A stretch of DNA of 64,000 nucleotides. Source: Anodontia alba. Lineage: Eukaryota > Mollusca > Bivalvia > Lucinida > Lucinidae. A model generated the notes under the pieces. That model saw only the letters and a list, made by a program, of their open reading frames with translations, did no database searches and was not told the DNA's origin. The stretch spans positions 60,304,681 to 60,368,680 of the forward strand of contig OZ024827.1 of assembly GCA_964016985.1 (NCBI GenBank), in the 5' to 3' direction. Made by a program: the position numbers and the translations under genes. Positions 1 through 11,918 of this stretch are shown one piece after another (positions within the stretch are counted from its first letter, which is position 1; each line of letters starts with the position of its first letter).

Positions 1-1531
1 TATAATAAGTCCATGGGAGCTTTCTGTTGCCATGGCAACCAAACCAAGAGGCAGACCACCAAACATTTTGCTACTTGGAATTGTCCTTCGCCAAGCAACA
101 TCTGTACAAAATTACTCTTACTGCTTCTTCAATGGTTCTGGAGGAGCTGTCATTCAAAAAATTCCTTTTTTTTTTAATTTAATGTTGCCATGGCAAGCAA
201 ACAAAATAGTCACTGGTCATCAAACACATAAACTGGGTAGACAACCATCTAATGATCATAACTGCCAAATATGGTTCACACCACTTCACTGGTTATGGAG
301 AAAATGCAATTTAACCATTTTCCCATTATAAGTCTATGGGAGCTTTCTGTTGTCATGACAACCAAACTAAGAGACAGATCCCCTCAATTTTAGCAATTTT
401 GAATTGCCCTTACCCAAGCAACATATGTACCATATTTGAATCATACTTCTTCATTGGTTTTGAAGGAGTTGTCATTTAAAAAAATCTTTTTTTTAAAGTT
501 TAATGTTGTCATGGCAACAAACAAAATGGCTGATAGTCATAAAACACATAAACTGGGTAGACAATCATCAAATGATCATAAATGCCAAATATGGTTCACA
601 TAACTTCAGTGGTTATGCAGAAAATACAATTTAACCCTTTTCCCGTTATAAGACAGTGGGAGATTTCTGTTGCCATGGCAACCAAACCAAGAGGCAGATC
701 ACTATAATTTTAGCTATGTTGAATTGCCCTTACCCAAACAACATTTGAATCAAATTAGAGTCATACTGCTTCAGTGGTTTTGAAGGAGTTGTCATTTAAA
801 AAAATCCTTTTTTTTTTAAATTTAATGTTGCCATGGCAACCAAACAAAATGGCCACTGGTCATCAAACATAAACTGGGTAGACAATCATCAGATGATCAT
901 AACTGACCAAATATGGTTCACATCACTTCAGTGGTTATGGAGAAAATGCAATTTAACATTTTCCCATTATACGTCTACAGGAGCTTTCTGTTGCCATGGC
1001 AACCAAACCAAGAGGCAGTTCACCATAATTTTAGCTAGTTTGGATTGCCCTTACCCAAGCAACATTTGTACTAAATTAGAGTCATACTGCTTCAGTGGTT
1101 TTGAAGGAGTTGTCATTTAAAAAATTCCCTTTTTCAAAATTTAATGTTGCCATGGCAACCAAACAAAATGGCAGCTGGTCATCAAACACATAAACTGGGT
1201 AGACAATCATCAGATGATCATAACTGCCAAATATGATTCACATCACTTCCGCGGTTATGGAGGAAATGCAATTTAACCCTTTTCCCATTATAAGTCTATG
1301 GGAGCTTTCTGTTGCCATGGCAACCAAACCAAGAGCCAGATCACCATAATTTTAGCTATTTTTAAATCCCCCTATCAGAGCAACATTCTTACCAAATTAG
1401 GAACAAATTGCATCAATGGCTTTGGAATAGCTGTCATGTGAACGTCTTAATGGACGGACAGACAGATGCAGGGACGGATGGACTGACGATGGACAAAAAG
1501 TGATCACTGTAGCTCATCCTGAGCATAGCTA
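1..1531 (+). mobile_element. Family F tandem-array element (about 321-bp units), right part
   Basis: About five head-to-tail units of about 321 bp, each made of two related halves of about 157 and 164 bp that both contain the palindrome GTTGCCATGGCAAC or a near copy (starts at 26, 184, 349, 505, 669, 827, 990, 1146, 1311). After the array come a GACGGACAGACAG-like tract and the terminal block AGCTCATCCTGAGCATAGCT (1511-1530). That block is shared with the B1 elements, so F is the same element type with a different core. The final hairpin arm is deleted. The left end lies outside the window. Short ORFs starting at the CCATGG motifs recur with the unit and are not genes. Confidence 0.7.
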
Positions 1532-1717
1532 AAAAAATAGAGTCCATCTTAGAAACTCAGGGGTGAAAGGGTTAACTGGAGGTATGAGATGTAACACAAT
1601 AGATGGAGGGCTAGTTTGAATGATACAGGAAGATGACACAAAACCTTAAAAGTAATTAGAAACTTTCTCAAGTATGAACAATATTAGGGATACCTGCAGT
1701 GAACCACAAAACCTCAG

Positions 1718-2880
1718 CTAGCGGCCCAAGTGGGCCAGAAAAATCACTCACCTGGATTAGGCTGATCATGATATGTTACATTGTGCCATGGTGGCCATCT
1801 TGGCTGTCAGATCAGATTGCCTTTAGCAATTCAGAATGCTGATGTTATTTGAAGAGTTTCAAGATTGCCACCATGGCCGCCATCTTGGATATTGGAATTG
1901 AATGAATCAGCAATTCTGAATCTCCATTTCACCCTGATGCCTCCCATCAAATTTCAGCTCAATTTGACTTACTGTTTGGGAGGAGTGGTTTGAAGAATTT
2001 CAAGATGGTAGCCATCCTGGACATTGGAACAGAAGGATTTAAGCAATTCTGAATTACCATAACACCCCAATGCCTCCCATCATGTTTAATCTCATTCGAT
2101 AGCAGATGCGATTTGAAGATTTTCAAGATGGCTGCCTTGGTGGCCATCTTGGATATCAGAACGGAACCATTTTAGCAATTCTAAATCTCTATACTGCCCC
2201 GATGCCACCAAGTTTCCACTCCATCCGACTTACTGTTTAGGAGCAGATCACAATTGGAGACTTTGAAGATGTTCGGAGGAGATGTTGTTTGAAGATTTTC
2301 AAAATGGCTGACCTGGCAGCCATCTTGGATATCAGAACAGAATGATTATAGCAATTCTAAATCTCCATGTGGCCCCAATGCCTCCCACCAAGTTTGGGCT
2401 CAATCTGACTTAGGTTTCGGGAGCAGATGTGGTTTCAAGATTTTCAAGATGGCCGCCTAGGCGGCCATCGGCCATCTTAGATAGCCAAACTGAATGATTT
2501 AAGCTATTCTGAATCTCTATGTCGCTCCGATGCTCCCCATCAAGTTTCAGCTCAATCCAACTTACGATTTGGGAGATGTTGTTTGAAGAATTTCAAGATG
2601 GCCACCACGATAGCTGCCATGGCGGCCATCTTGGATATTGGAATGGAACCATTTTAGCAATTCTGAATCTCTATGTAGCTCCGATGCCTCCCATCAAGTT
2701 TTTGCTCAATCCAACCTACGGTTTTGGAGATGTCATTTGAAGAATTTCAAGATGGCTACCATGGTGACCATCTTGGATATTGGAACAGAACGCTTTTAGC
2801 AATTCTGAATCTCTATAACACTCCGATGCCTCCAATCAAGTTTCAGCTCAATCTGACATGGTTTGGGAGGAGATGACAAA
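1718..2880 (+). mobile_element. Family H tandem-array element, 3' end missing
   Basis: It starts CTAGCGGCCCAAGTGGGCC (a palindrome) followed by a CTCACCTGG motif, then seven or eight imperfect units of about 130-155 bp. Each unit contains a TTTCAAGATGG...GCCATCTTGGATATTGG core and a block ending CCTCCCATCAAGTTT. There is no terminal hairpin, so it is probably truncated near 2880. A second copy with both ends is at 5081-5557. Confidence 0.55.
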
Positions 2881-3047
2881 TTGATGATATTTTACCCAGA
2901 AAATCAACTTTGACATTTCATGAAAACTGTCTCCTTAGGAAATATCAAAGCCTATTTTCTGAGAAAAAAAAGAAAGAAAATTATTTCAAAATGTTGTCTG
3001 ATGAAACTTTTACAGGTCAAGCGTTTAGATCCTAACTCCAGATGAAA

Positions 3048-4427
3048 CTAGAATTTGTTTTTTCTACAAAAACATAGATGTCTCCCCATATTTTGGTGTC
3101 ATACTGTATTGTACATTCAGAAACATTTATATTAATTAATGAGATTCCAAGGGAACTAACTCAAAACATATAAATACAAGAGTTATGGTTCTTGCACTTT
3201 GCATGTCGTCTTATGTTCATTTAAAGTTTCGTGAAGATATCTTGAACGGTTTTCAAGTTATTGAGTAGACACATTTTTTTATGATGGACAAGGTTCCAAG
3301 GGAAATAATTCAAAAAGTATAAATGCAAGAGTTATAGTTCTTGCGCTTTGCACGTTGTCTAATGTTGTCTGATATTTACATGAAGTTTCCTGAAGATATC
3401 TTGAACAGGTTTCAAGTAACAGAGCAGATACAATTTTCTGATGGACAAAGTTCCAAGGGAAATAACTCAAAAAGTATAAATGCAAGAATTATGGTTCTTG
3501 CGCTCTGCACGTTGTCTAATGTTGATTGATAATTAAATGAAGTTTCATGAAATAGCTTGAACGGTTTTCAAGTTATAGAGTGGACACGATTTTGTGACAG
3601 AGTCCAAGGAAAATAACTAAAAAAGTATGCAAAAGTTATGGTGCTTGTGCTCTGCATGTCGTCTTATGTTGAATGATATTTATATGAAGATTTATGAAGT
3701 TTGCTTGAACAGTTTTCAAGTTACAGAGCAGAGATGATTTTATGACACAGTCCAAGGGAAATAACTAAAAAAGTATAAATGCAAGAGTTATGGTTCTTGT
3801 GTTCTGCACATCGTTTAATGTTGATGGATATTTATATGAAGTTTCGTCAAGACAGCTTGAATGGTTTTCAAGTTTTAGAGTGGACAGTATTTTGTGACAG
3901 AGTCCAAGGGTAATAACTCAAAAAGTATAAATGCAGGAGTTAGGGTTATTGCACTCTACATGTCGTCAAATGTTGATTGATATTAATATGAGGTTTCATG
4001 AAGATAGCTTGAACATTTTTCAAGTTATAGAGCGGACACGATTTTGTGACAGAGTCAAAGGGAAACAACTCAAAAAGTATAAATGCAAGAGTTATGGTTC
4101 TTGTGCTTTGCATGTCATCTAATGTTCATTTCTACTTATATGAAATATCATGAAGATAGCTTGCACGGTTTTCAAGTTATAGAGCGGACACAATTTTGTG
4201 ACAGAGTCCAAGGGAAATAACTCAAAAAGTATAAATGCAAGAGTTATGGTTCTTGAGCTCTGCATGTTGTTTAATGTTGATTGATATTTATATGAAGTTT
4301 CGTGATAGCTTGAACTGTTTTCAAATTATAGAGTGGACACGAGTGTGACTGACTGACTGACTGACTGACAGACAGACGCCTGGGGGAAAAACAATGTGTC
4401 TCCCAACCCTAAAGGGGGAAGACATAA
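3048..4427 (+). mobile_element. Family I tandem-array element (152-bp units)
   Basis: It starts CTAGAATTTGTTTT and has ATGTCTCCCC near the left end. About seven or eight units follow, each carrying AAGGGAAATAACTCAAAAAG and GAGTTATGGTTCTTG, spaced 152 bp (for example 3787, 3939, 4091, 4243). A GACTGACTGACAGACAG tract and then GTGTCTCCCAACCCTAAAGG...GGAAGACATAA close the element. Left and right subterminal motifs are inverted (TGTCTCCC against GGGGGAAGACA). No coding capacity. A second copy is at 15867-17288. Confidence 0.6.
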
Positions 4428-5080
4428 CTATAAATGAGAGGACATTTTAAGAAATGTTTTCTCATTTTTGCATTGAAACATATCCCGTGGGTACTCAGAA
4501 GAAGTACCCACAAGACATGTTTTTGTGTAAAAATAACAAAATTATCTTATGAACATTCCCTTTATCTGAACATATAAATTTTAGCTAACACTTTAGACCA
4601 CTCAGACACTGAGGCACCGCAAGGTAACAGAAGTCTCCAGATAAATACTTTTTCTTAGTTTCCTGTGTAAGCCTATGTTTTAGCATCTCATCAGAATCCT
4701 CCTACAGGAAATGATTATGACAAGGTGCCACTATGTCTTGCTTAGCACACAGAAAACAATATTTCACCTGGAAAATATATTGTAGCTCCAGATAAGGCAC
4801 TTTTCTTAACCAAAACATATTGATATTTTATCTTATTTCTCTACAAAAATGTATGCTATGGGTACTCATTAGAAGTGTCTCAGTGCAGCACTTCAAATGA
4901 GGTACCACAACATGTGAGTAAATTCCATCAAAACACATACATCATGGGTACATGATCAACTTCCCTGCTAAGTTTATAAACAGTGCATTAAGAAGATGAA
5001 GTTCAGTCATCTACCTCTAAGTAACAAATCTTTCAATTTCTGATCATGACCTCAGGTGGGTGGGTGACTAAATTTAGAAA
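4428..5080. other. Non-coding stretch with foldback relics
   Basis: I see no gene. It holds short hairpins built from GGGTACTCATTAGAAGTG-type sequence (about 4487-4520 and 4855-4915). These are degraded copies of the foldback element seen intact at 23513-23626. Confidence 0.4.
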
Positions 5081-5557
5081 CTAGAGGCCCAAGTGGGCCA
5101 GAAATCGCTCACCTGGATTAGGCTGATCATGATATGCTACATTGTGCCGTGATGGCCAACTTAGCTATCATTGCCTTTAGCAATTCAGAATCTGATGTCG
5201 TTTGAAGAGTTTCATGGTTGCCACCATGGCCGCCATCTTGGATATTGGAACTGAAGGATTTAGCAATTCTGAATCTCCATGTCACCCTGATGCCTCCCAT
5301 CAAGTTTTGGCTCAACCTGATTTGCTGTTTGGGAGGAAATGTGGTTTGAAGATTTTCAAGATGGTGGCCATCTTGGACATTGGAACAGAACAATTTTAGC
5401 AATTCTGAATTTCCATGTTGCCACAATGCCTCCCATTAAGTTTCAGCTCAATCCAACATATGGTTCTGGAGATGTCAAAACTGTGAAAAGCTAATGATGG
5501 ACAGATGGATGGACGATGGACAACAGGCCATGGCGTAAGCTGACCAGGTGAGCTTAT
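5081..5557 (+). mobile_element. Family H element, short copy with both ends
   Basis: The head CTAGAGGCCCAAGTGGGCC is followed by CGCTCACCTGG, about two core units, a GATGGACAGATGGATGG tract and the terminal block TAAGCTGACCAGGTGAGCTT. This copy shows that family H has the same head, array, tract and terminus order as families A and B. It is shorter than the copy at 1718-2880, so unit number varies. Confidence 0.6.
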
Positions 5558-6360
5558 AAAGAAGAAAAACTTGGGACATACTGACCATTAGAAGTTCTCT
5601 GAATGGCTATGTCATGACTGTTGGTGGTTTTCAAGACACGGAGCCAAACGTACACCGACAAAACATTGTTCAGCCAACACCTGAAGAGCTAGTTTGCTGC
5701 ATACAGTATTACAAAGGGCAGAATGCAAAAAACATTGCTAGCATATTGTTTTGGTCTTCATCTCATTCAATTTGTTATGCAACATGACAATATTCTGAAA
5801 TTGTTTATTTTTTACCACTGTGCCAAACCTCAAAATCTGACCAGAAACATGACAAAGTGATCATGATAGCAAAAAAAAAATAAATAAACAAGGGCAATAA
5901 CTCCAAAATAAATGCATCAATTCTGATGAAACTATCAGGGATGTCAACACATTATCACTTAGTCCTTATAGGAATCAAATCTGATCAATGGTTACAGAGA
6001 AATGGCTCCGTATGAATGGACAGACAGACATACAGAGGTGGATGGAATAACTCCCACAAAAATTATCAGGATATTATGACACCATGACCATATTTATTTA
6101 TTTATCCAAATATGAATCGATTCTCATTTTTTGCTCTAGTGAGACAAAATTGCTTATTTTTGTCATGTCAAGGGCAATAACTCCTATGGCAATGTTGGAT
6201 TTTGAAGAAATTACCAGGATATTTAAACCTCATGGCCATTATCATATACCCAAATTGAATCAAATCATTTATGGGATATGGCTCCAGATGGACAAAAATT
6301 GCTTTTTTTGACTATGTCAAGGATAGGGCAATAAGTCAATTCTTAAAGAAACTAGAAAAG
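5558..6360. repeat. Dispersed repeat relics (family K type)
   Basis: No gene. The first part shares ATGGCTATGTCATGACTG with 23880-23960. The second part has degenerate units with AAGGGCAATAACTCC, AACTATCAGGATATT and GAATCAAATC...GGTTACAGA, the same as the array at 22763-23340. An ORF at 6084-6311 follows the repeat and has no recognisable domain. Confidence 0.45.
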
Positions 6361-6980
6361 GTTTCTTAGAAAAAACCACAACAAATATCACCCCTCCCCC
6401 TCCTCCCCCCACCCCCTATTCTACATTTCTGTCTAGTATCATCAAAATATTGTGAAGGTATTTGAGTTACAGTGCAGATGCGAAATCAAATTCAAACACA
6501 AGAAGGGGTGATAAGTCCAAAAGTAAGAAAGCCAGAGTTATCATTCTTGTACGCAACATGTTGCCTTGTCCTGTTCTACATTTCTACCAAGTAAAATTAA
6601 AATAATCCAACTGGTATTGGAGTTAAAGAGTGTGGACATGAAATCAAATTCAAAAACAAGATGGGGGGATAACTCCAAAAGTAAGAGAGACAGAGTTGTT
6701 ATTCTTGTATGCAACCTGTCATCTAGTCCTATTCTACATTTCTACCAAGTATCATCAAAATATTCCAAAAGGTATTCGTGTTACAGAGCAGACACAAAAT
6801 CAAATTTAAACACAAGAAGGGGAGATAACTCCAAACGTAAGGTAGCCAAAGTTGCCATTCTTGTACGTGACACATGGTTTCATCCTGTTCTACATTTTTC
6901 TTCAATCATAAAAAAATTCCAAAGGGTACTCGACTTACAGAGCGAACACTAAATCAACGCATAATCACTGTCAAATATCA

Positions 6981-9400
6981 CAAGAGGGCCATGATGGCCT
7001 TGTAACGCTCACCTGAGCAACATAGCACTTTGAGAGCCTGATCTAGAACTGATCAAGGCAAACATTCTGATCAAAGTTCAAAATGATTATATTAACAAGT
7101 AAGACAATGTAGCATGTCTAATGGACTGTGAAATAAAGGTCAAGGTCAAATATGGATGACTGCACTCAAGAGGCCATGCTAAGATGTATGCATGTACTAA
7201 GTATCACTGGCTGTAGAAGCAATAGTTACTGAGAAACTGACCTAAACACAAACACTTCACAAGTACCAAATATCACTCTGTAGGACCAATAATTACTGAG
7301 AAACTGACCTAAATGGAAAAAACTTATGAGAGTCACTGGACAGAAAACTATACATCACCTTGAAATCATCAAGACAAACATTTTGAGCAAGATTCATGAT
7401 GATCACTTCAAAAATGTGACCTCTAGAGCATCAACAAGGTTTTCCTTTGATTTGGCCAGGTGAACTAGTTTTTTATATCAAGTGACCCAGTTTTAAACTA
7501 GACCTAGAAATCATCAAGACAAACATTTTGAGCAATATTTATGATGATTATTTCAAAAATGTGACCTCTGGGGTGTTAACAGTTCTCTGCTGATTGGCCA
7601 GGTCACCTAGTTTTTGACCCCATGTGACCCTGTTTCAAACTTGACCTAGAAATCATCAAGACAAAATTTTGAGCAAGATTCATGATGACTGCTTCAAAAA
7701 TGTGACCGCTAGAGTGTTAACAAGGTTTTCTGCTTGTTTGGCCAGGTGACCAAGTTTTTTACCCCAAGTGACCCAGTTTCAAACTTGACCTAGAAATCAT
7801 CAAGACAAACATGTTGAGCAAGATTCATGATGATTGCTTGAAAAATGTGACTGCTACAGTGATATCAAGATTTTACGCTGATTTGGCCCTGTGACCTAGT
7901 TTTGACCCCAGGTCTTCCAGTTTCCAACTTGACCTAGAAATCATCAAGACAAACATTTTGAGCCAGATTCATGATGATTGCTTCAAAAATGTGACTGCTA
8001 GAGTATTAACAAGGTTTTCTGCTGATTTGGCCCGGTGACCTAGTTTTTGACCCCAGGTGACCCAGTTTCAAACATATCCTAGAACTTATCAAGACAAACA
8101 TTTTGAGCAAGATTCATGATGATTGCTTCAAAAATGTCACTGCTAGAGTGTTAACAATGGTTTCTGCTGGTTTGGCCTGGTGACCTAGTTTTTGACACCA
8201 CGTGACCCAGTTTCAAACTTGACCTAGAAATCATCAAGACAAACATTTTGAGCAAGATTAATGATGATTGCTTCAAAAATATGACCGCTAGAGTGTTAAC
8301 AAGGTTTTCTGCTGATTTGGCCTGGTGACCTTGTTTTTTACTCCAAGTGACCGAGTTTTGAACTTGACCTAGAAATCATCAAGACAAACATTTTGAGCAA
8401 GATTTATGATGATTGCTTCAAAAATGTGACCGCTAGAGTGCTAACAAGGTTTTCTGCTGATTTGGCCTGGTGACCTAGTTTTTGACTCCAAGTGACCCAG
8501 TTTCAAACTTGACCTAGAAATCATCAAGACAAACATTTTGAGCAAGTTTCATGATGATTGCTTCAAAAATGTGACCACTACAGTGTTAACAAGGTTTTCT
8601 GCTGATTTGGCCCGGTGACCTATTTTTTGACCCCAAGTGACCCAGTTTCGAACTTGACCTAGAAATCATCAAGACAAACATTTTGAGCAAGATTCATGAT
8701 GATTGCTTCAAAAATGTGACTGCTAGAGTGTTAACAAGGTTTTCTTCTGATTTGGCCTGGTGACCTAGTTTTTGACTCCAAGTGATCCAGTTTCAAACTT
8801 GACCTAGAAATCATCAAGACAAACATTTTGAGCAAGTTTCATGATGACTGCTTCAAAAATGTGACCGCTAGAATGTTAACAAGGTTTTCTGCTGATCTGA
8901 CCTGGTGACCTAGTTTTTGACCCCAAGTGACCCAGTTTTGAACTTGACCTAGAAATCATCAAGACAAACATATTGAGCAAGATTCATGATGATTGCTTCA
9001 AAAATGTGACCGCTAGAGTGTTAACAAGGTTTTCTGCTGATCTGGCCCAGTGACCTAGTTTTTGACCCCAAGTGACCCAGTTTCGAACTTGACCTAGATT
9101 TAATAGAGGCAAACATTTTGAGCAAGTTTCATCAAGATTGGGTCAAAACTATGACCTCTAGAGTGTTAACAAGTTTTTCCTTTGATTTGACCTGGTGACC
9201 TAGTTTTTGACCCCAAGTAACCCAGTATCAAACTTGACCTAGATTTCATAGAGGCAAACATTCTGACCAAGTTTCATCAAGACTGGGTCAAATCTGTGAC
9301 CTCTAGAGTGTTAACAAACTAATTGTTGAAGACGGACGACGGGCGATGGACATAGGGTGATGACAATAGCTCACCCTGAGCTTTTGCTCAGGTGAGCTAA
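6981..9400 (+). mobile_element. Family A Helitron-like element, full length (145-bp units)
   Basis: The head is CAAGAGGGCCATGATGGCC, then GCTCACCTGAGCAACATAGC and about 400 bp of non-repeated leader. About 13 tandem units follow, with the GACCTAGAAATC/GACCTAGATTT landmark at 7642, 7787, 7931, 8076, 8221, 8366, 8511, 8656, 8801, 8946, 9091 and 9236, a near-exact 145-bp period. A GGACGACGGGCGATGGACAT tract precedes the hairpin AGCTCACCCTGAGC/GCTCAGGTGAGCT. The leader motif GCTCACCTGAGC is the inverse of a hairpin arm. There is no ORF or transposase, so it is non-autonomous. Confidence 0.75.
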
Positions 9401-9550
9401 CAAAGGAAGATAATGCAAAAAGGCAGAGTTGTCATTCTTGTATGCCACACAGCTTCTCGTTCTGTTCTACATTTCTACCAAGTACCATCAAAATATTCTG
9501 AAGGGTATTCAACTTACAGAGCGGACACAAAATCAATTTCAAAAACAAAA

Positions 9551-10693
9551 CAAAAGGCCCATGGGCCACAACGCTCACCTGAGAACTGCTATAAGTAATC
9601 AGGTCCTTTACTCATCATTCCCTATCAGCCTGTCAAGTTTCAAGGCAATGGCTTAAACAATGTTTGAGATATCTTGCTTACAAGGTTCAACTGCTGAAAT
9701 TTTAAAAGGGCTATAAGTAAAAAAAAAAAATTTCAAATTTTTTTAGAAGTTAATTGGGTCAAATACCTTTTTAAAGGTTTTTACCATATATGGGCATGGC
9801 AGCCATCTTGGTCAATGGATCATGACCATTTAGCAATCTTTCGTTCTCCTGCCCCAAGAAGGCTTCACATGTAATTTGAGCAACATTGGCCCAGAGGCTT
9901 CAGAGGAGAAGTCATTTGAAACTATCAACATTTTTTCCATACAAATGTATGGAGCCCATACAAATGCATATGTAAGCAAAATTGACAGCACTGTAAAAAT
10001 GTCAAACGTCAATGTACGACCATCATTTTAGCAATTTTGGCAGACCTCCCATCCCTGATGATTTGTGCAAAGATTCAGCCCAAAGGCATCCCCTGTTCTG
10101 GAGAAGAAGATTTTTAAAGGTTTTTACCATATATGGGCATGGCGGCCATCTCGGTCAATGGACCGCAACCATTTTAACAATCTTTCATTTCCCCAACCTA
10201 CAGTGGCTCCACATAAAATTTGAGCAACATTGACCAAGAGGCTTCAGAGGAGAAGTCGTTTGAAACTATCAACATTTTTCCATAAAAAATTAATGTAAGT
10301 GGCCCATACAAATGCATATGGAAGCAAACTTGACCTAGCCGTAAAAAGGTCAAACATCAATGTACAACAATTATGTTAGCAACTTTGGTAGACCTATCAT
10401 CCCCGATGGTTTGTGCAAAGATTCAGCCCCAAGGCATCCTTGGTTCTGGAGAAGAAGATTTTTAAAGGTTTTACCATTTATGGGCATGGTGGCCATCTTG
10501 GTCAACAGACCACGACCATTTTAGCAATCTTTCGTTCCCACAACCTAAGAAAGCTCCATATGAAATTTGAGCAAACTTGGCTCAATGGCTTCAGAGAAGT
10601 CGTTTGAAAATGTTAACAGATGGACGGACGGAAGCACGATGGATGAAAAGTGATCACAATAGCTCATCCTGAGCATAGCTCAAGTGAGCTAAA
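9551..10693 (+). mobile_element. Family B1 element, short copy
   Basis: The head CAAAAGGCCCATGGGCCACA plus CGCTCACCTGAG starts the element. Units of about 345 bp follow, with TTTACCATATATGGGCATGG, GGCTTCAGAGGAGAAGTC and CAAATGCATA blocks. It ends with GATGGACGGACGGA, GTGATCACAATAGCTCATCC and CTCAAGTGAGCTAAA. The next element starts at 10694, directly at the terminus. The ORF at 10012-10233 falls on the unit and recurs in other copies, so it is not a gene. Confidence 0.65.
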
Positions 10694-11918
10694 CAAGAGG
10701 CCCACAGGCCACGGGTCGCTCACCTGAGTGACATAGCCACTGCAGATATGCAGATGTTATGCAACATTTTTCCAATCCTGTCATTGCAACTAATGAAAAG
10801 ATCATCAGATTAAGCAGTTCTTAATTTTGAAGAAGAATATATATGGCATGACAGTCAATGGAGCATGATCATTTGAACAAACTCTCAATCACATTTCAAC
10901 AGTGCGATCAATGTGAAATTTGGTGGCAAATGGCTAAGTGGTTTCTGAAGAATCATGATTTATAAATGTAAACAGCTCAGTGGAAGGGAAATATAATAAA
11001 CATAAACATCTTAGATTTCCAATCAGAATGACTTTAGCTACTGTTGATCTACAAGTCACCTTGATACTTCCAATGAACTTTGAGTCAATTGCCCTTTCGG
11101 TTCAGGAGGAAAAGTTTAAAACAGATTTTCAAGATGGACGCCATAGCCTCAGTTTGGGATTTCCTATCGCAATGATTTGAGCTATTTTCTATCTACAATT
11201 TACCCTGATGCTTCCCAACAAGTTTCAAGTCAACTGGCCTTTCAGTTCAGAAGAAGAAGGGAAAAATAGATTTTCAAGATTGCCACCATCTTGGCTTTCC
11301 GATTGGAACAATTTTAGCTATTTTTATATCTACAAGTCATCCCGATGCTTCTTACCAATTTTCAAATCAACTGGCCCTTTGGTTCAGGAAAATAAGGGAA
11401 AAAAAGAGTTTCAAGATGGCCACCATGGTGGCCATCTTGGATTTCCAATCCAAACAATTTAAGCTATTTTAGATCTACCCCAATGCTTCCTACCAAGTTC
11501 CGAGTCAAATGGCCTTTCAGTTCAGGAGAAGAAGCGAAAAATAGATTTTCATGATGGCTGTCATGGCGCCCATCTTGGATTTCTGATAGGGATGATTTTA
11601 GCTATTTTTGATCTCCAGGTCACCCTGATGCTTCCTACCTAGTTTAAAGTCAATAAGCCTTTCGGTTCAGGAGAAGAAGTGAAAAATAGATTTTCAAGAT
11701 GGTGGCCATGGCAGCCATCTTGGATTTCCGATCGAAAAGATTTTAGCTACTTTTGACCTACAAGTCACCCCGATGCTTCCTACCAAGTATCGAGTCAATT
11801 GGCCCAGGGGCGTGGGAGGAGTAGGCTTTCAAAGCAGTTGTTGATGCCGCATGCCGCACGATGGACATTGACTGACCACAATAGCTCACCATGAGCACTT
11901 CGTGCTCAGGTGAGCTAA
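10694..11918 (+). mobile_element. Family B2 element (145-bp units with inverted YY1-like cores)
   Basis: The head CAAGAGGCCCACAGGCCAC and CGCTCACCTGAGTGACATAG abut the 3' end of the preceding element, giving a head-to-tail junction. Core units carry AAATAGATTTTCAAGATGG, GCCATCTTGGATTTCCGAT and CACCCCGATGCTTCCTACC. The terminus is GACCACAATAGCTCACCATG then CTCAGGTGAGCTAA. The sequence that follows immediately is a headless B1 array, the same junction as at 34870. Confidence 0.65.

Noticed and set aside
6981..9400. Regular direct repeats resembling a CRISPR array
   Set aside because: The whole 145-bp unit repeats with no unique spacers, and the setting is a eukaryotic transposon.
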